Shown here piece by piece: positions 27,495 through 36,920 of a DNA stretch of 64,000 nucleotides. Location: contig JADJRQ010000001.1 in the NCBI GenBank assembly GCA_016712175.1, positions 434,001 to 498,000 of the forward strand. Reading direction: 5' to 3'. Origin of the DNA: Solirubrobacterales bacterium (GTDB lineage: Bacteria; Actinomycetota; Thermoleophilia; Solirubrobacterales; 70-9). The translations under genes were made by a program, and so were the position numbers. Numbering within the stretch: the first letter of the stretch is position 1; each line of letters begins with the position of its first letter. The notes beneath the pieces were generated by a model. It did no database searches. It was not told the origin of the DNA and saw only the letters and a list, made by a program, of their open reading frames with translations.

Positions 27495-27903
27495 TCAGGC
27501 CTGGCGCTTCAGTTTGGCCTTCGCGCTCTTCTGGCAGCTGCCGATCTTGATCGTCGTCTTCTGGACGATCTTTCGAGCATTCTTGAACTTGCCCTTGACC
27601 GACAGGCGAGCCTTCTGTCCGGCGAAATTTTTCGCCTTGCCACTGAACTTGTAGGTTCCGTCCCGCTTGATTTTGACATTGTCAACGGAGAACAGGATGT
27701 TGTTCTGCACTTGTAGATCCCGATCGTCAGATCAATTTTTCCGCTACCTTGTTACGGTCCTTGTCGGTGTGCGTGGTGGCCAGCGTCGTGGCACCTGTTT
27801 CTGCATAATTGACCCCCTCCGGCGGCCTGCCGCCCGCCAGCGCGATGGTCGGCAGAACGAGCAGCATGGTGCCGCAGGCCAGCAATGTCTTCTTGAGTCT
27901 CAT
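27495..27903 (-). pseudogene. small secreted protein gene with two one-base frameshifts
   Basis: ATG 27903 has AGGGAGGAAACACA upstream and opens with a signal peptide (MRLKKTLLACGTMLLVLPTIALAGG). The frame ends at TGA after KVAEKLI. Restoring one A in the run at 27736-27740 and one base at 27710-27711 gives a continuous protein of about 137 residues: DKDRNKVAEKIDLTIGIYK, then VQNNILFSVDNVKIKRDG, and a Lys-rich beta-like end with one Cys. The last 71 residues are open on their own. Both losses are single bases, so this may be an intact gene with sequencing errors. It is probably a secreted basic protein of the kind common elsewhere in this window. Function is unknown. Confidence 0.55.
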
Positions 27904-28023
27904 TGTGTTTCCTCCCTGGTTGGACGGGGGTTCCCGTTCGTCAGAGGTTCACGTTAGGAGGTGCCCGCTGCGAAGTCACTAGGGTGCCCCCCTAGTATTT
28001 GTTGGGAAGAGAAAGGGGAGGCA

Positions 28024-30873
28024 ATGGGAGCGGAGCGTGCTCGCGATGGAGAGGTCGACCTTGCGCTGCTCGAGCGCGAACGAGAGTGTGAGATCCTCGC
28101 AGAGTCGCTCAGGAGCGCAGTTTCGGGGTCGGGGTGCACAGTGCTCCTGACCGGCCAGGCAGGCAGCGGAAAGACGCGGCTCCTTTCGGAGCTCACGAGC
28201 CTCCTCGATGGCTCCGGTGCTGTCGGGCTCAGCTTCCGCTGCCAGCCCCTGGAGCAGGAGTTCACATTTGGCGCGGTGCTCGGCCTTTTTCAGCGCATCA
28301 TCGGTGGAGAAGACTTCGATTCCGATCTGTTTGAGGGAGCCGCGGGGCCCGCGGCGGCGATTTTCGGCAGGGCAGATGGACCCGAAGGGGGCACCGGCGA
28401 CACCTTTCCCCTGCTCCACGGTCTCTACTGGCTGACCGTCAACCTGAGCGGGCGTTTCCCTCTCGTCCTGGTGGTCGACGACGCCCAATGGGCGGACGTT
28501 CCTTCTCTTCGCTTTCTGAACTTCATCGCCGCGAGACTGGCCGACCTGCCCGTGCTGCTCGCGATCGGCGTTCGGGTGGGTGAGGCGGAAGGAGAAAGGG
28601 CCGAACTCATTGATCAGCTCAGCACTCACAGGGAGATGATCTCGATCTCACCTGCCCCGCTAAGCAATGACGCCGTGGCAACCCTTATCGCTGACAATTT
28701 CTCGCAGCCCGACCATTCATTCTGCGTGGCCAGTGCAAAGGCCACCGCCGGCAACCCATTCTTGTTGCGCGAGTTGATCGCCGAACTCCGAAGCGAAAGT
28801 GTCTCCGCAACTGCGGCTGCGGCCCACTCGATTGACCGGCTCGCCCCGGAAAGCCTCGGACGGGCCGTCCTCCTGCGTCTGGGCCACCTTCACGAAGCTG
28901 CGACCGCGCTGGCCGGTGCGGTCGCGGTTCTGGGCGAAGGTGCCCACCTGAGGCACGCCGCCACGCTCGCCCGGATCGAGCCCGACGAAGCAGGCGCGGC
29001 CGCCGATTCCTTGTCTGCGGCGGGAATAGTGGTGGCCTCACCGGAACTCGGGTTCGCCCACCCACTGATCGCCTCGACCATCTACGCCGAGATACCGCCT
29101 CACGCGCGGAGACGCCTGCATCTCCAAGCGGCAATGCTCCTTGCGAGTGAGGCAGCCCCTCCGGAGCTCCTTGGAGCACACCTGCTTTCCGCAGAATCTC
29201 GCGGAGACGAAGCGGTGGTAGAGATGCTCGTCGCGGCCGCCGCCGAGGCGCTCGCCAAGGGCTCGGTGCATTCTGCAGCGGCCTATTTCGAGCGCGCGCT
29301 GGCAGAGCCTCCAAACGATCCAGTGCCACTGTTGCTAGAGCTCGGCCGCTGTCAATGCGCGGCCGGCAATGGTGAGGGGGCAATCGCGACCTTGAGGCAG
29401 TCTCTTTCCGGTATCACCAATCCCGCCATGCAGGCGACGGCCGAGCATGAGATCGGCCGCGCCCAGCTACTGATCGGTCAGGTGTCGGAGGCAGCTGAGT
29501 CCTTCTCCCGCGGGGTCGAACTGGCGGCGGGCGCAGACGCTGAGTTGACACCGAGGATCGAGGCCGACCTGATCAGCACGGGCCTGCTGTTACCGGGATT
29601 GGGAGAGCGACTCGCCGATCGGCTCGACGGGCGAATCGGCGAGCTCCGGTCCAGTTCGCTCTCGCCAGCGGGGCGGGCAATACTCTCCAGTGCCGGGGTG
29701 ATGGCGCTGACCGCAGGCCGTTCAGCGAGCGTCTCGCTCGATCTTGCCGATGCCGCCCTCGACGGAGGCCGCCTGCTGGAGAATGAGCCGGCGGGAAGTT
29801 CCACGGTCTACAACGTGACCGCGATCCTCAGCTTCGCGGGCCACTACCGGAGCAGCGTCGGCATCCTTGACCGGCAGGCGGCCAAGGCCACGGCTGAAGG
29901 TTCGATCCTTGACTACGCCACAGCGTTGTTCTGCCGATCGCTCCCTAACTTGCAACTCGGAGACCCACAGGCCGCGATAGCCGACGCCCGGACCGCGGTC
30001 GACGCTGAGCGTCATGGCTGGCGCCAATACCTTCCGGTCGCCTTCGCTCACCTGGTCCGAGCGCTGATCGTCCGGGACGAACTCTCGGCCGCGCGATCGG
30101 TGCTTGACGAGGCAGACCAACACGACTGGAACGCGGACGTAACGTGGACGACGCTCTACGAAGCACGGGGGCGACTGCGACTGGCTGAAGGCGATGCACA
30201 CGGAGCTCTGGCTGATTTCAAGGAGTGGGGCGAACGCTGGCCAGTCCCGAATCCAGCCTTTCTGGCTGAATGGCGCTCAAATGCAGCCCGCGCCGCAGCT
30301 GTGCTCGGTGATCGCGAACAGGCCGTTGAGTTGGCGAGTCAAGAGCTCGCTCTCGTCAGTGAGTACGCGACCCCGCGATCACTTGGAGTCGCTCGGCGGG
30401 CGCTCGGCTTGGCGACCGGTGGTGAAGAGGGCCTTGCCTACTTGCGAGAGGCCGTGTCAGGCCTGGCGGCGAGTGAAGCCGTAGTTGATCGTGCCCAGGC
30501 AGAGTTTGATCTGGGAGCTGCACTTCGGCGGGCCGGGCAGGTCACCGAAGCTCGCAAGACTCTCAATGTGGCGCTCGGTTCGGCGCAGCGAACTGGTGCC
30601 CGTGCCCTCGAGCGGCTCGCTGCCGAAGAGCTCCAAGTAGCCGGCGGGCGGCCGCGGAGCAGAAAACTCAGCGGTATCGACTCGCTTTCGGCAGGCGAAT
30701 TGCGTGTGGCACGAATGGCAAGTGATGGAATGACCAACCGCGAAATCGCTCAGGCTCTGTTCGTCACCCCCAAGGCGGTCGAGTGGCACCTGAGGAATAC
30801 GTTCAGAAAGCTTGCGATCGGTTCGCGGCAAGACCTCCCAGCGCTGCTGCGCCCGGCTGCTCCCGACGAATAG
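28024..30873 (+). CDS. large LuxR-family regulator with AAA ATPase domain (LAL/MalT-like)
   Basis: 949 residues from ATG 28024, which has AAGGGGAGGCA directly upstream; the frame is open from 27961. Residues about 15-330 are a STAND/AAA ATPase: Walker A LLTGQAGSGKTRLL, Walker B LVLVVDDAQWADVPSL, and GNPFLLRELIAEL. About 400-850 is helical and TPR-like. The last 60 residues are a LuxR helix-turn-helix (LSAGELRVARMASDGMTNREIAQALFVTPKAVEWHLRNTFRKL). This class of regulator is activated by ligand and ATP and then activates transcription. The ligand and targets are unknown. A small secreted protein gene follows in the same direction 106 bases later. Confidence 0.9.
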   Translation: MGAERARDGEVDLALLERERECEILAESLRSAVSGSGCTVLLTGQAGSGKTRLLSELTSLLDGSGAVGLSFRCQPLEQEFTFGAVLGLFQRIIGGEDFDSDLFEGAAGPAAAIFGRADGPEGGTGDTFPLLHGLYWLTVNLSGRFPLVLVVDDAQWADVPSLRFLNFIAARLADLPVLLAIGVRVGEAEGERAELIDQLSTHREMISISPAPLSNDAVATLIADNFSQPDHSFCVASAKATAGNPFLLRELIAELRSESVSATAAAAHSIDRLAPESLGRAVLLRLGHLHEAATALAGAVAVLGEGAHLRHAATLARIEPDEAGAAADSLSAAGIVVASPELGFAHPLIASTIYAEIPPHARRRLHLQAAMLLASEAAPPELLGAHLLSAESRGDEAVVEMLVAAAAEALAKGSVHSAAAYFERALAEPPNDPVPLLLELGRCQCAAGNGEGAIATLRQSLSGITNPAMQATAEHEIGRAQLLIGQVSEAAESFSRGVELAAGADAELTPRIEADLISTGLLLPGLGERLADRLDGRIGELRSSSLSPAGRAILSSAGVMALTAGRSASVSLDLADAALDGGRLLENEPAGSSTVYNVTAILSFAGHYRSSVGILDRQAAKATAEGSILDYATALFCRSLPNLQLGDPQAAIADARTAVDAERHGWRQYLPVAFAHLVRALIVRDELSAARSVLDEADQHDWNADVTWTTLYEARGRLRLAEGDAHGALADFKEWGERWPVPNPAFLAEWRSNAARAAAVLGDREQAVELASQELALVSEYATPRSLGVARRALGLATGGEEGLAYLREAVSGLAASEAVVDRAQAEFDLGAALRRAGQVTEARKTLNVALGSAQRTGARALERLAAEELQVAGGRPRSRKLSGIDSLSAGELRVARMASDGMTNREIAQALFVTPKAVEWHLRNTFRKLAIGSRQDLPALLRPAAPDE

Positions 30874-30979
30874 CCCGAGGGTCAAAAGACCACGCGACCA
30901 GTCAGCATGCGACCCGGCGAGTATTATCGCTGCCATCAAACTGATCTGAAAACAGATCCGAGCTAGGGAGAGGTCGAAT

Positions 30980-31348
30980 ATGAAGTTGTTCGTTACCTGT
31001 TTAGTCGCGGTTGCGGCGATTGGAATTTCCGTCTCGTCGACGAATGCGTCACCACATGCCACTACCTCAGCCAAGCGCTGCAGCACCAGTGGCAACTACC
31101 CGCCCGCTTCGTATGTCACCAGCATCAAGGTGAAGCGGCTGAGTTGCTCGAAGGGCAGAAAGGTCGTCAAGGCCTACCACAAGTGCCGAAAGCGTCGTGG
31201 CGGCAACAACGGACGTTGCGGCGGCGTCAAGGGCTTCTCCTGTGGTGAATCCAGGCGTCAGAGCGTTCCTGGCGTTCAGTACAGCACCACCATGAAGTGC
31301 AGGAAGGGAGGTCACAAAGTGACCTCCAGCTACACCCAGAACGTCTGA
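30980..31348 (+). CDS. small secreted basic Cys-rich protein
   Basis: 122 residues. The signal peptide is about residues 1-24 (MKLFVTCLVAVAAIGISVSSTNA). The mature part is strongly basic, with six Cys (KRCSTSG, RLSCSKGRK, HKCRKRR, GRCGGVKGFSCG, MKCRKGG) that could form three disulfides. GGGAGAGGTCGAAT precedes the ATG. No family is recognised; the size and charge would fit a secreted binding or antimicrobial-like protein, but that is speculation. A terminator follows. Confidence 0.6.
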   Translation: MKLFVTCLVAVAAIGISVSSTNASPHATTSAKRCSTSGNYPPASYVTSIKVKRLSCSKGRKVVKAYHKCRKRRGGNNGRCGGVKGFSCGESRRQSVPGVQYSTTMKCRKGGHKVTSSYTQNV

Positions 31349-31370
31349 TCTGAATTCCTGATCCGAACAA

Positions 31371-31406
31371 GGGCCGGGGTTCTCGAAAGAGGGCCCCGGT
31401 CCTTTT
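31371..31406 (+). terminator. rho-independent terminator
   Basis: GGGCCGGGG (31371-31379) pairs with CCCCGGTCC (31394-31402), with one G-T pair and a 14-base loop, then TTTT. It lies between the small secreted protein gene and the convergent SGNH gene. Confidence 0.75.
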
Positions 31407-31410
31407 CGTA

Positions 31411-32433
31411 TTAGCGCGTGAAGTCCTGGTCCAGCCGGTCGATGAGGACGTCGGCCGCCTTGGCCGAGCCGACTTCATTCAGATGTATACCGTCGGATTC
31501 CCGCACGATCTGATCGCGGCCATCGATTTCGAGTGAGTCGCTGTACTTGCCATCCGGCGTGAAGACGGGCACGGTGTCGATGATTCGCACGTCGCTTCGC
31601 CACGGCTGTGCAGCCACCTCGATCGCCTGATTCACAACTTTCTGGATGCGCTGCCGGGCGGGATCACGCGGGGTCGGTACGGTCAGCCAATAGACCAGCG
31701 CCTTGCCGTTCTGGCGGTAGTTGGCCATCATTTGCCGGGCTCGATTCGCGAGTATCGTGGCCCAGTCCGCCGAGCAACAGGCAATGTCGCCGTTGGGTCC
31801 GGGCAGCGGGTAGCCCTCGTTGGCACCGATGAAGACGACCACTGCCTGGGGGTCGTACTTGCTCGTCTGCGACTCAGAAAGCTGACCCCAGTCGACCAGC
31901 ACTTCATTGGAGATGCCAGTTCCTACGTGGGCGTCACGGACCACGTCAACCCCGTCCGGAGTCAGGCTGCGCGCAAGTTCGATGTCCAGTGGCTGGGAAA
32001 GCGAATCCCCGGTGACAAGCAGTCGCTCCAGCGGTTGCTTCGGGGGAGGCCTCTCCCCGAGTTCGGCCGCGTCGAAGTAGTCCGGAGTGACGATGGGGAC
32101 ACCGCCCCCGCCGGCGGCGGTGCCCACGACATCAAAGGAAGCATCGGGGTCGAGTTCCTCATCGGGTGAGAGTGAAGCGGTGAGTTTGTTGCCGGTCTTC
32201 TGCAGAGGCAGGCTGGCGGCCAACCAGTTGGTCGGCTTGCCGACTGCCGCGAGCACATCGTGCGTGGTCCCGGGTTCTTCTTCATCGGCCGCCTTCAGAA
32301 CCGACCCGCCCGAGAACAGCAGCAACAGGAAGGAAACAATCGCCACCGAGAGAATGGCCTGACGGGCGCTGAAGCGCCTGACGCCCTCACGGTCGAAGCG
32401 GCTCATCTCACTGTCGTCAATTCGGTCTGGCAT
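31411..32433 (-). CDS. membrane-anchored SGNH-fold hydrolase/acyltransferase partner of MBOAT
   Basis: 340 residues. After a basic cytoplasmic N-terminus there is one membrane helix (about 27-45, AILSVAIVSFLLLLFSGG). The outer domain carries the SGNH set: nucleophile Ser in LLVTGDSLSQPL, Gly/Asn in VVVFIGANEGYPL, and Asp/His in ESDGIHLNEVGSAKAAD. Such proteins act with MBOAT membrane proteins in O-acylation of cell-surface polymers, like AlgJ/AlgX or PatB. The MBOAT gene ends 12 bases upstream, and AAGGAGCAC before the ATG supports this start. The polymer is unknown. Confidence 0.85.
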   Translation of the reverse strand: MPDRIDDSEMSRFDREGVRRFSARQAILSVAIVSFLLLLFSGGSVLKAADEEEPGTTHDVLAAVGKPTNWLAASLPLQKTGNKLTASLSPDEELDPDASFDVVGTAAGGGGVPIVTPDYFDAAELGERPPPKQPLERLLVTGDSLSQPLDIELARSLTPDGVDVVRDAHVGTGISNEVLVDWGQLSESQTSKYDPQAVVVFIGANEGYPLPGPNGDIACCSADWATILANRARQMMANYRQNGKALVYWLTVPTPRDPARQRIQKVVNQAIEVAAQPWRSDVRIIDTVPVFTPDGKYSDSLEIDGRDQIVRESDGIHLNEVGSAKAADVLIDRLDQDFTR

Positions 32434-32445
32434 GTGCTCCTTAGG

Positions 32446-33841
32446 TTAGAACTGAAAGTAGATGAAGGGAGGTACGCCCAGACTCGGGACCGTCGCTCCG
32501 ACCGCAAGGATCGTCGCCGCCAAAACCACGGCGAGTACCGCGGGAGGAAACTGCTCGATCCTCACCTGGAGCCTCTCCATGGGTCGCGGGGCAGCAGCTG
32601 GAATCCGACCACAAGGAATACCGCCAGCACAGCAGGGATGGTCCACAAGGTCGCGGCACCGGACACGAAGAATCGGGAAACGAACTCGCTGAAGAGATCC
32701 AGGCTTTGGGACCGGAATAGGACCCAGGCGAGGGTGACGAGGTTGAAGGTAAAGAACCAGCGAATCCACGCCGGGGTCCTGCTGCCTATGCGGCCGCCAA
32801 GCATGTGTTCTGTGCAGAGGGCGGCACCGTGGAAGGTGCCCCAGAGGACGAAAGTCCAGGCGGCCCCGTGCCAGAGCCCGCCGAGGACCATCGTGAGCAT
32901 CAGGTTTCGATAGGTGAACCAGCGACCACCGCGGTTACCGCCAGGGGTATGTAGAGGTAGTCGCGCAGGAATCTCGAGAGCGTCATGTGCCAGCGGCGCC
33001 AGAAGTCACGGAATCCGGTCGCGCGGTAGGGGCTGTTGAAGTTCTGCGGGAATATGAACCCCATCAGCAGGGCAAGTCCGATGGCCATGTCCGTGTAGCC
33101 GGAGAAATCGCAATAGATCTGAGCCGCGTAGGCGTAAGCAGCGAGAATCGCATCCGGGGCGGCGAATGCCTGAGGGACGCCAAAGACCGGGTCGACCACC
33201 GTTCGCGCAAGGTAGTCGGCAATCAGCACTTTCTTGACCAGCCCCAGGCCGATCAGTGCCAGCCCGGCACCGACCGCGACCCGGTCAGGGTCCCGAGGTG
33301 CTTTCAGTTGGGGGAGGAACTCGCTGGCGCGGACGATCGGACCGGCCACGAGGTGCGGGAAGAAACTCAGGTAGATGGCGGCGTCAACGAGGGAAGCCGG
33401 TTCGGCATCACCGCGCTTGACATCGACAACATAGGTAATCGCCTGGAAAGTGAAGAAGCTGATCCCGATCGGCAAAAGGACCGTCAGGAGGGGCAACGGT
33501 GCCCCGAGATGGAATACATCGAGCAAGTCCGAGATGTCCTGTACGAAGAAGCCGTAGTACTTGAAGACACCGAGCATCAGCAGGTCCAGCGTGACTGCGA
33601 TCGCCGTGATCGATCGCTTCCGCTTCCTGTCATCAGTCGCTGCCACCGCCTTGGCTGCGATCTGATTGCCGATCGTGATTCCCGCGAGCAGCAGGCAGAA
33701 CTTGGGGTTCGCTGCGGCGTAGAACAGGTAGCTCGCGAACAAGATGAACGGCTTCCAGAGTCTCTGCCGTGGCATAAGGACCCAGGAAATAGCCAGAACC
33801 ACGGGAAAGAAGATCGCAAACTCTATGGTTGGGAAGAGCAT
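32446..33841 (-). CDS. MBOAT-family O-acyltransferase (AlgI-like), two frameshifts
   Basis: Multi-pass membrane protein of about 465 residues. It opens with MLFPTIEFAIFFPVVLAISW and includes FFTFQAITYVVDV, FFPHLVAGPIVRASEFLPQL and CDFSGYTDMAIGLALLMGF, the AlgI/DltB pattern. At 32940-32942 a lost base breaks YIPLGGNRGGRWFTYRN; the next frame holds the catalytic His block LGGLWHGAAWTFVLWGTFHG. A second lost base in the C run at 32588-32591 separates QLLPPRPMERL from the C-terminus, which ends PPFIYFQF at 32446. All three parts are family-like. The enzyme should pass acyl groups across the membrane for surface O-acetylation, with the SGNH partner encoded next in the operon. Confidence 0.87.
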
Positions 33842-33916
33842 GAAGGCACGGGCCTTGGTGTAGTTTTCCAGCTACCGAGACCCGTAACGGGTTTCCGATG
33901 CTGAGGGGGGCGCGCA

Positions 33917-34579
33917 ATGCTACGGGATGGGAATGCCTTTGACCTACAGAAAGCTTTCGGGCTGTCGCTCGTAGCTTTGGCAGTCCTGGCTTTCTCGCTC
34001 ACCCTGCCACCTGAAGCCCGGGCCGGTTGTGGAGGGGTCCAGAAGACGAGGGCCGAAAAGAAAGTCAATCCAGGCGGCCGTTCGCCCCTCGCCATCGGTG
34101 ACTCGACCATGCTCCTTGCCTTACCCAACCTCGCGCGGGCCGGTTTCAAGGTCAACGCCCGCGGCTGCAGGGGATGGTCTGAAGGCATGAGGGTCATCCG
34201 GAAATACAGGCGGACGGGAGCACTGCCGCACTTGGTGATGATCTCGCTGGGTGCTGACTACTCGATCACCTCAGGCGATATCCGCCGCGCCCTGAGAATC
34301 GTTGGCAAGAAGCGGGTGCTCGCCCTGATGACACCGAGGGAGCTCGGCGGCGGCTCGGGCTCAGATGCCGATGCCGTCCGTCGGGCCTACCGCAAGCACA
34401 CCCAACGCATCATGTTGCTCGACTGGGTCCGCTTCAGCAATGGGCGGGGTTCCTGGTTTCAGCCGGACGGACTGCATCTGACTTTCTCGGGGGCTCGAGC
34501 GTTCGCCAAGCTATCTCACAAGTCGTTGAAATTCGCACAGGCAGGTGAATTCCCCAACCACGACCGGTTTCCGCGCTGA
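33917..34579 (+). CDS. secreted SGNH-like hydrolase
   Basis: 220 residues with a signal peptide (about 1-36, FGLSLVALAVLAFSLTLPPEARA). SPLAIGDSTMLLALPNLARAGF holds the nucleophile-block Ser, LVMISLGADYSIT sits at the Gly/Asn block with Asp in place of Asn, and PDGLHLTFSGARAFA gives the Asp-His block. The gene diverges from the MBOAT gene with 75 bases between starts, so it likely belongs to the same surface-acylation locus as a second esterase or transferase. GAGGGGGG lies upstream of the ATG. The enzyme class is fairly clear, the substrate is not. Confidence 0.75.
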   Translation: MLRDGNAFDLQKAFGLSLVALAVLAFSLTLPPEARAGCGGVQKTRAEKKVNPGGRSPLAIGDSTMLLALPNLARAGFKVNARGCRGWSEGMRVIRKYRRTGALPHLVMISLGADYSITSGDIRRALRIVGKKRVLALMTPRELGGGSGSDADAVRRAYRKHTQRIMLLDWVRFSNGRGSWFQPDGLHLTFSGARAFAKLSHKSLKFAQAGEFPNHDRFPR

Positions 34580-34654
34580 GACACGCGTCCTGATCTTCGT
34601 CCCACGATCCAGTGGACATCCTCGAGCAGGCCGTGCAGGTACCGTGCTCTCAGC

Positions 34655-35466
34655 TTGACTTCATTCTCGGAAATCCTTCTTGTCCTGGTTATTGCCGCGG
34701 TCGTTGCTCTGATCGTCCTCGGCTACCTGTGGCGAAATGAACGCCTCCGCGCCGGACTCCTTGAAGCCGAGCTCGAAGAGGAGCGCACGAAGCGTTCGAA
34801 ACCGCGGGTGGGTGCCCTGACACCCCTGCTGACCGCACTTCAAACCGCGACACGCGTACGCTCGGAGGGCCTGGGTCCGGTGCTCCGGGACTCGTTCGAA
34901 GATCTTGCCGGCTGGGCCGAGGAGGCCGAGCCGGAGTCGCCACCGCGGCCGAAGACGGCACGTTGACGATCCTGTTCACCGACATTCAGGACTCCACCGC
35001 TCTCAACGAAGAGTTGGGCGACAAGAAGTGGCTCAAGATCCTCGCCGCCCACGATGTCATGGTCCAGAGGTGTGCCGCCCGATACGGCGGGATGGTCATC
35101 AAGTCCCAGGGCGACGGGTTCATGATCGCTTTTGCCGAAGCCGAAGAAGCAGTCCGCGCGGGGATCAAGATCCAGCGAACCCTCGCTTCGAATCCCCGCC
35201 GGCTGCGCAAGGCACCGATCGCGGTTCGAATCGGCGCCCACACCGGTCCCGCACTCGAGAAGGGGGGCGATCTGTTCGGTCGCAACGTGGCCCTTGCCGC
35301 CCGGGTGACCGATCTGGCAAATGGTGGCGAGATCGTGGTGACGGCCGCGGTCAGCGAAGCGATCGGGGAGGACTCCGGCCTCGTTTTCGTCGAGCATTCC
35401 GAGGTCGAGTTGAAGGGCCTCCCGAACACCTACGAGTTGTTGTCCGCGGAGTGGGAGCGCTCCTGA
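34655..35466 (+). CDS. membrane-anchored class III adenylate/guanylate cyclase, frameshifted
   Basis: An N-terminal membrane helix (about 6-24, ILLVLVIAAVVALIVLGYLW), then a charged coiled segment, then the frame breaks near 34937-34941. One added base gives EPESATAAEDGTLTILFTDIQDST and leads into the second frame, which holds the cyclase domain: metal Asp in LFTDIQDSTALNE, KSQGDGFMIAF with the second Asp, and VRIGAHTGPALEKGGDLFGRNVALAARV. The joined product is about 270 residues. It should make cAMP (or cGMP) at the inner face of the membrane. Taken separately, the downstream frame would lack its membrane anchor. Confidence 0.8.
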
Positions 35467-35497
35467 CAGACGGGCTGAAGACCCGGACTCGGAGTAC

Positions 35498-36832
35498 TCA
35501 GTCAGAGACGGTGCGGGGACCGGTGTTGAACCAGAGGACCACGAGAAGCAGGAGAGAAAAGAGGCCGCCGCCGAGGGCGAGGGTGGCGTAACTCGTTCCG
35601 GCGATGACCAGGCCCGACATCGCTCCGCCGGCAGCGCCGCCGAGCTGGATCAGAACATCGACCGACCCCTGAGTACCGGCGCGGGTTTCGGGCGGAGTGG
35701 AGTCGACCAGGATCGCGGTGCCGGAGATCAGCCCGAAGTTCCACCCCAGGCCGAGCAGGGAGAGGGCAACGATCAATACCCAGAGCGAGTCGGCGGGTGC
35801 GAGAGCGGCAACCAGCCCGGCCAGGAAGAGGGTGACGCCTGCTGCGACAACGATCGGAATCCGGCCGACCCGGTCAACCAGGACACCCGTGACCAGCGAA
35901 GGCAGATACATGAACCCGATGTGGATCCCGATCACCAGGCCGACTGCGCCCAGGGCGTGGCCGTGGTCGCGCATATGGATGGGGGTCATGGTCATGATCG
36001 CGACCATCACAACCTGGGTGACGACCATGACTGTGGCTGCGAGTAAGACACCACGATCCACTCGACGCGGAGCCGGTTCCGTCGTAGCGGCAAGGTCAGG
36101 CTCCTCGGCGATCGGGCCGACAACCGGTTGGAGAACCTGATCCCCCGGGCTGACCGGCCCCGGCAAGGCGGTCGCCGCGCGTGAGACTGCGAGGGGGTCG
36201 GGTCGGAGCATCACGAAAAGGACCGCACCGGCAACGAGGTAGGCGGCCGCGGCCAGCAGAAAGGGACCGGCCAGAGCCGGGATTCCAAATGCCTCCGCCA
36301 CCCTGCCCATCGGTTCGACCAGATTCGGGCCGGCAACCGCGCCCAGGGTGGTCGAGACCATCGCCACGCTGACTGCAGTTCCCCGCTCGTTCTCCGGTGC
36401 GAGGTCGGTCCCTGCGTACCGGGCCTGAAGGTTGGTCGCGGTTCCGGCCCCGTAGATGAAGAACGAAACGAAAAGCAGGGCGAGGCTGTCCATCGAGACG
36501 GCCAGGACCACGCCGATCGCACCCACTCCGCCCGTCGCGAAACCGATCGCGAGTCCGGACCGCCGGGTGGAACGCTGCGCGATCCGTCCGATCAAGAAGG
36601 CCGAAAGAGCCGCCCCGAGAGTGAATAGTGCGCTCGGGAGTCCCGAGATGCTGTCGCTGCCGAACATGTCGCGGACGATCAGGGCCCCGACCGTGATGCC
36701 GGCGGCCAGACCGGCGCCACCGAAAACCTGGCTTACAACTACCGTGAACAGAGTCCGTCGCTGGAGCGCCTTCCGGGCATCCACGTCGCCCGCGATGCGT
36801 TCGGCCGTGAGTCGTTCGTCAGACCGGGACAT
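35498..36832 (-). CDS. MFS transporter
   Basis: 444 residues with about 12 hydrophobic helices, a cytoplasmic loop in the middle (about 215-250, rich in Pro/Glu), and two symmetrical halves. The loop motif LIGRIAQRSTRRSG after helix 2, and its second-half counterpart VLVDRVGRIPIVVAAG, are the MFS A-motif region. The substrate could be a drug, sugar or metabolite; nothing nearby decides. It converges with the cyclase gene and diverges from the alpha/beta hydrolase gene. Confidence 0.85.
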   Translation of the reverse strand: MSRSDERLTAERIAGDVDARKALQRRTLFTVVVSQVFGGAGLAAGITVGALIVRDMFGSDSISGLPSALFTLGAALSAFLIGRIAQRSTRRSGLAIGFATGGVGAIGVVLAVSMDSLALLFVSFFIYGAGTATNLQARYAGTDLAPENERGTAVSVAMVSTTLGAVAGPNLVEPMGRVAEAFGIPALAGPFLLAAAAYLVAGAVLFVMLRPDPLAVSRAATALPGPVSPGDQVLQPVVGPIAEEPDLAATTEPAPRRVDRGVLLAATVMVVTQVVMVAIMTMTPIHMRDHGHALGAVGLVIGIHIGFMYLPSLVTGVLVDRVGRIPIVVAAGVTLFLAGLVAALAPADSLWVLIVALSLLGLGWNFGLISGTAILVDSTPPETRAGTQGSVDVLIQLGGAAGGAMSGLVIAGTSYATLALGGGLFSLLLLVVLWFNTGPRTVSD

Positions 36833-36920
36833 TCAGCTCCATAGAGGAGCAGGTTAGGACCAAGACGGTTTCGATTCAAACCCCGTACCTTTCGTTGCGC
36901 ATGCCCGGAACGCAGCAACA

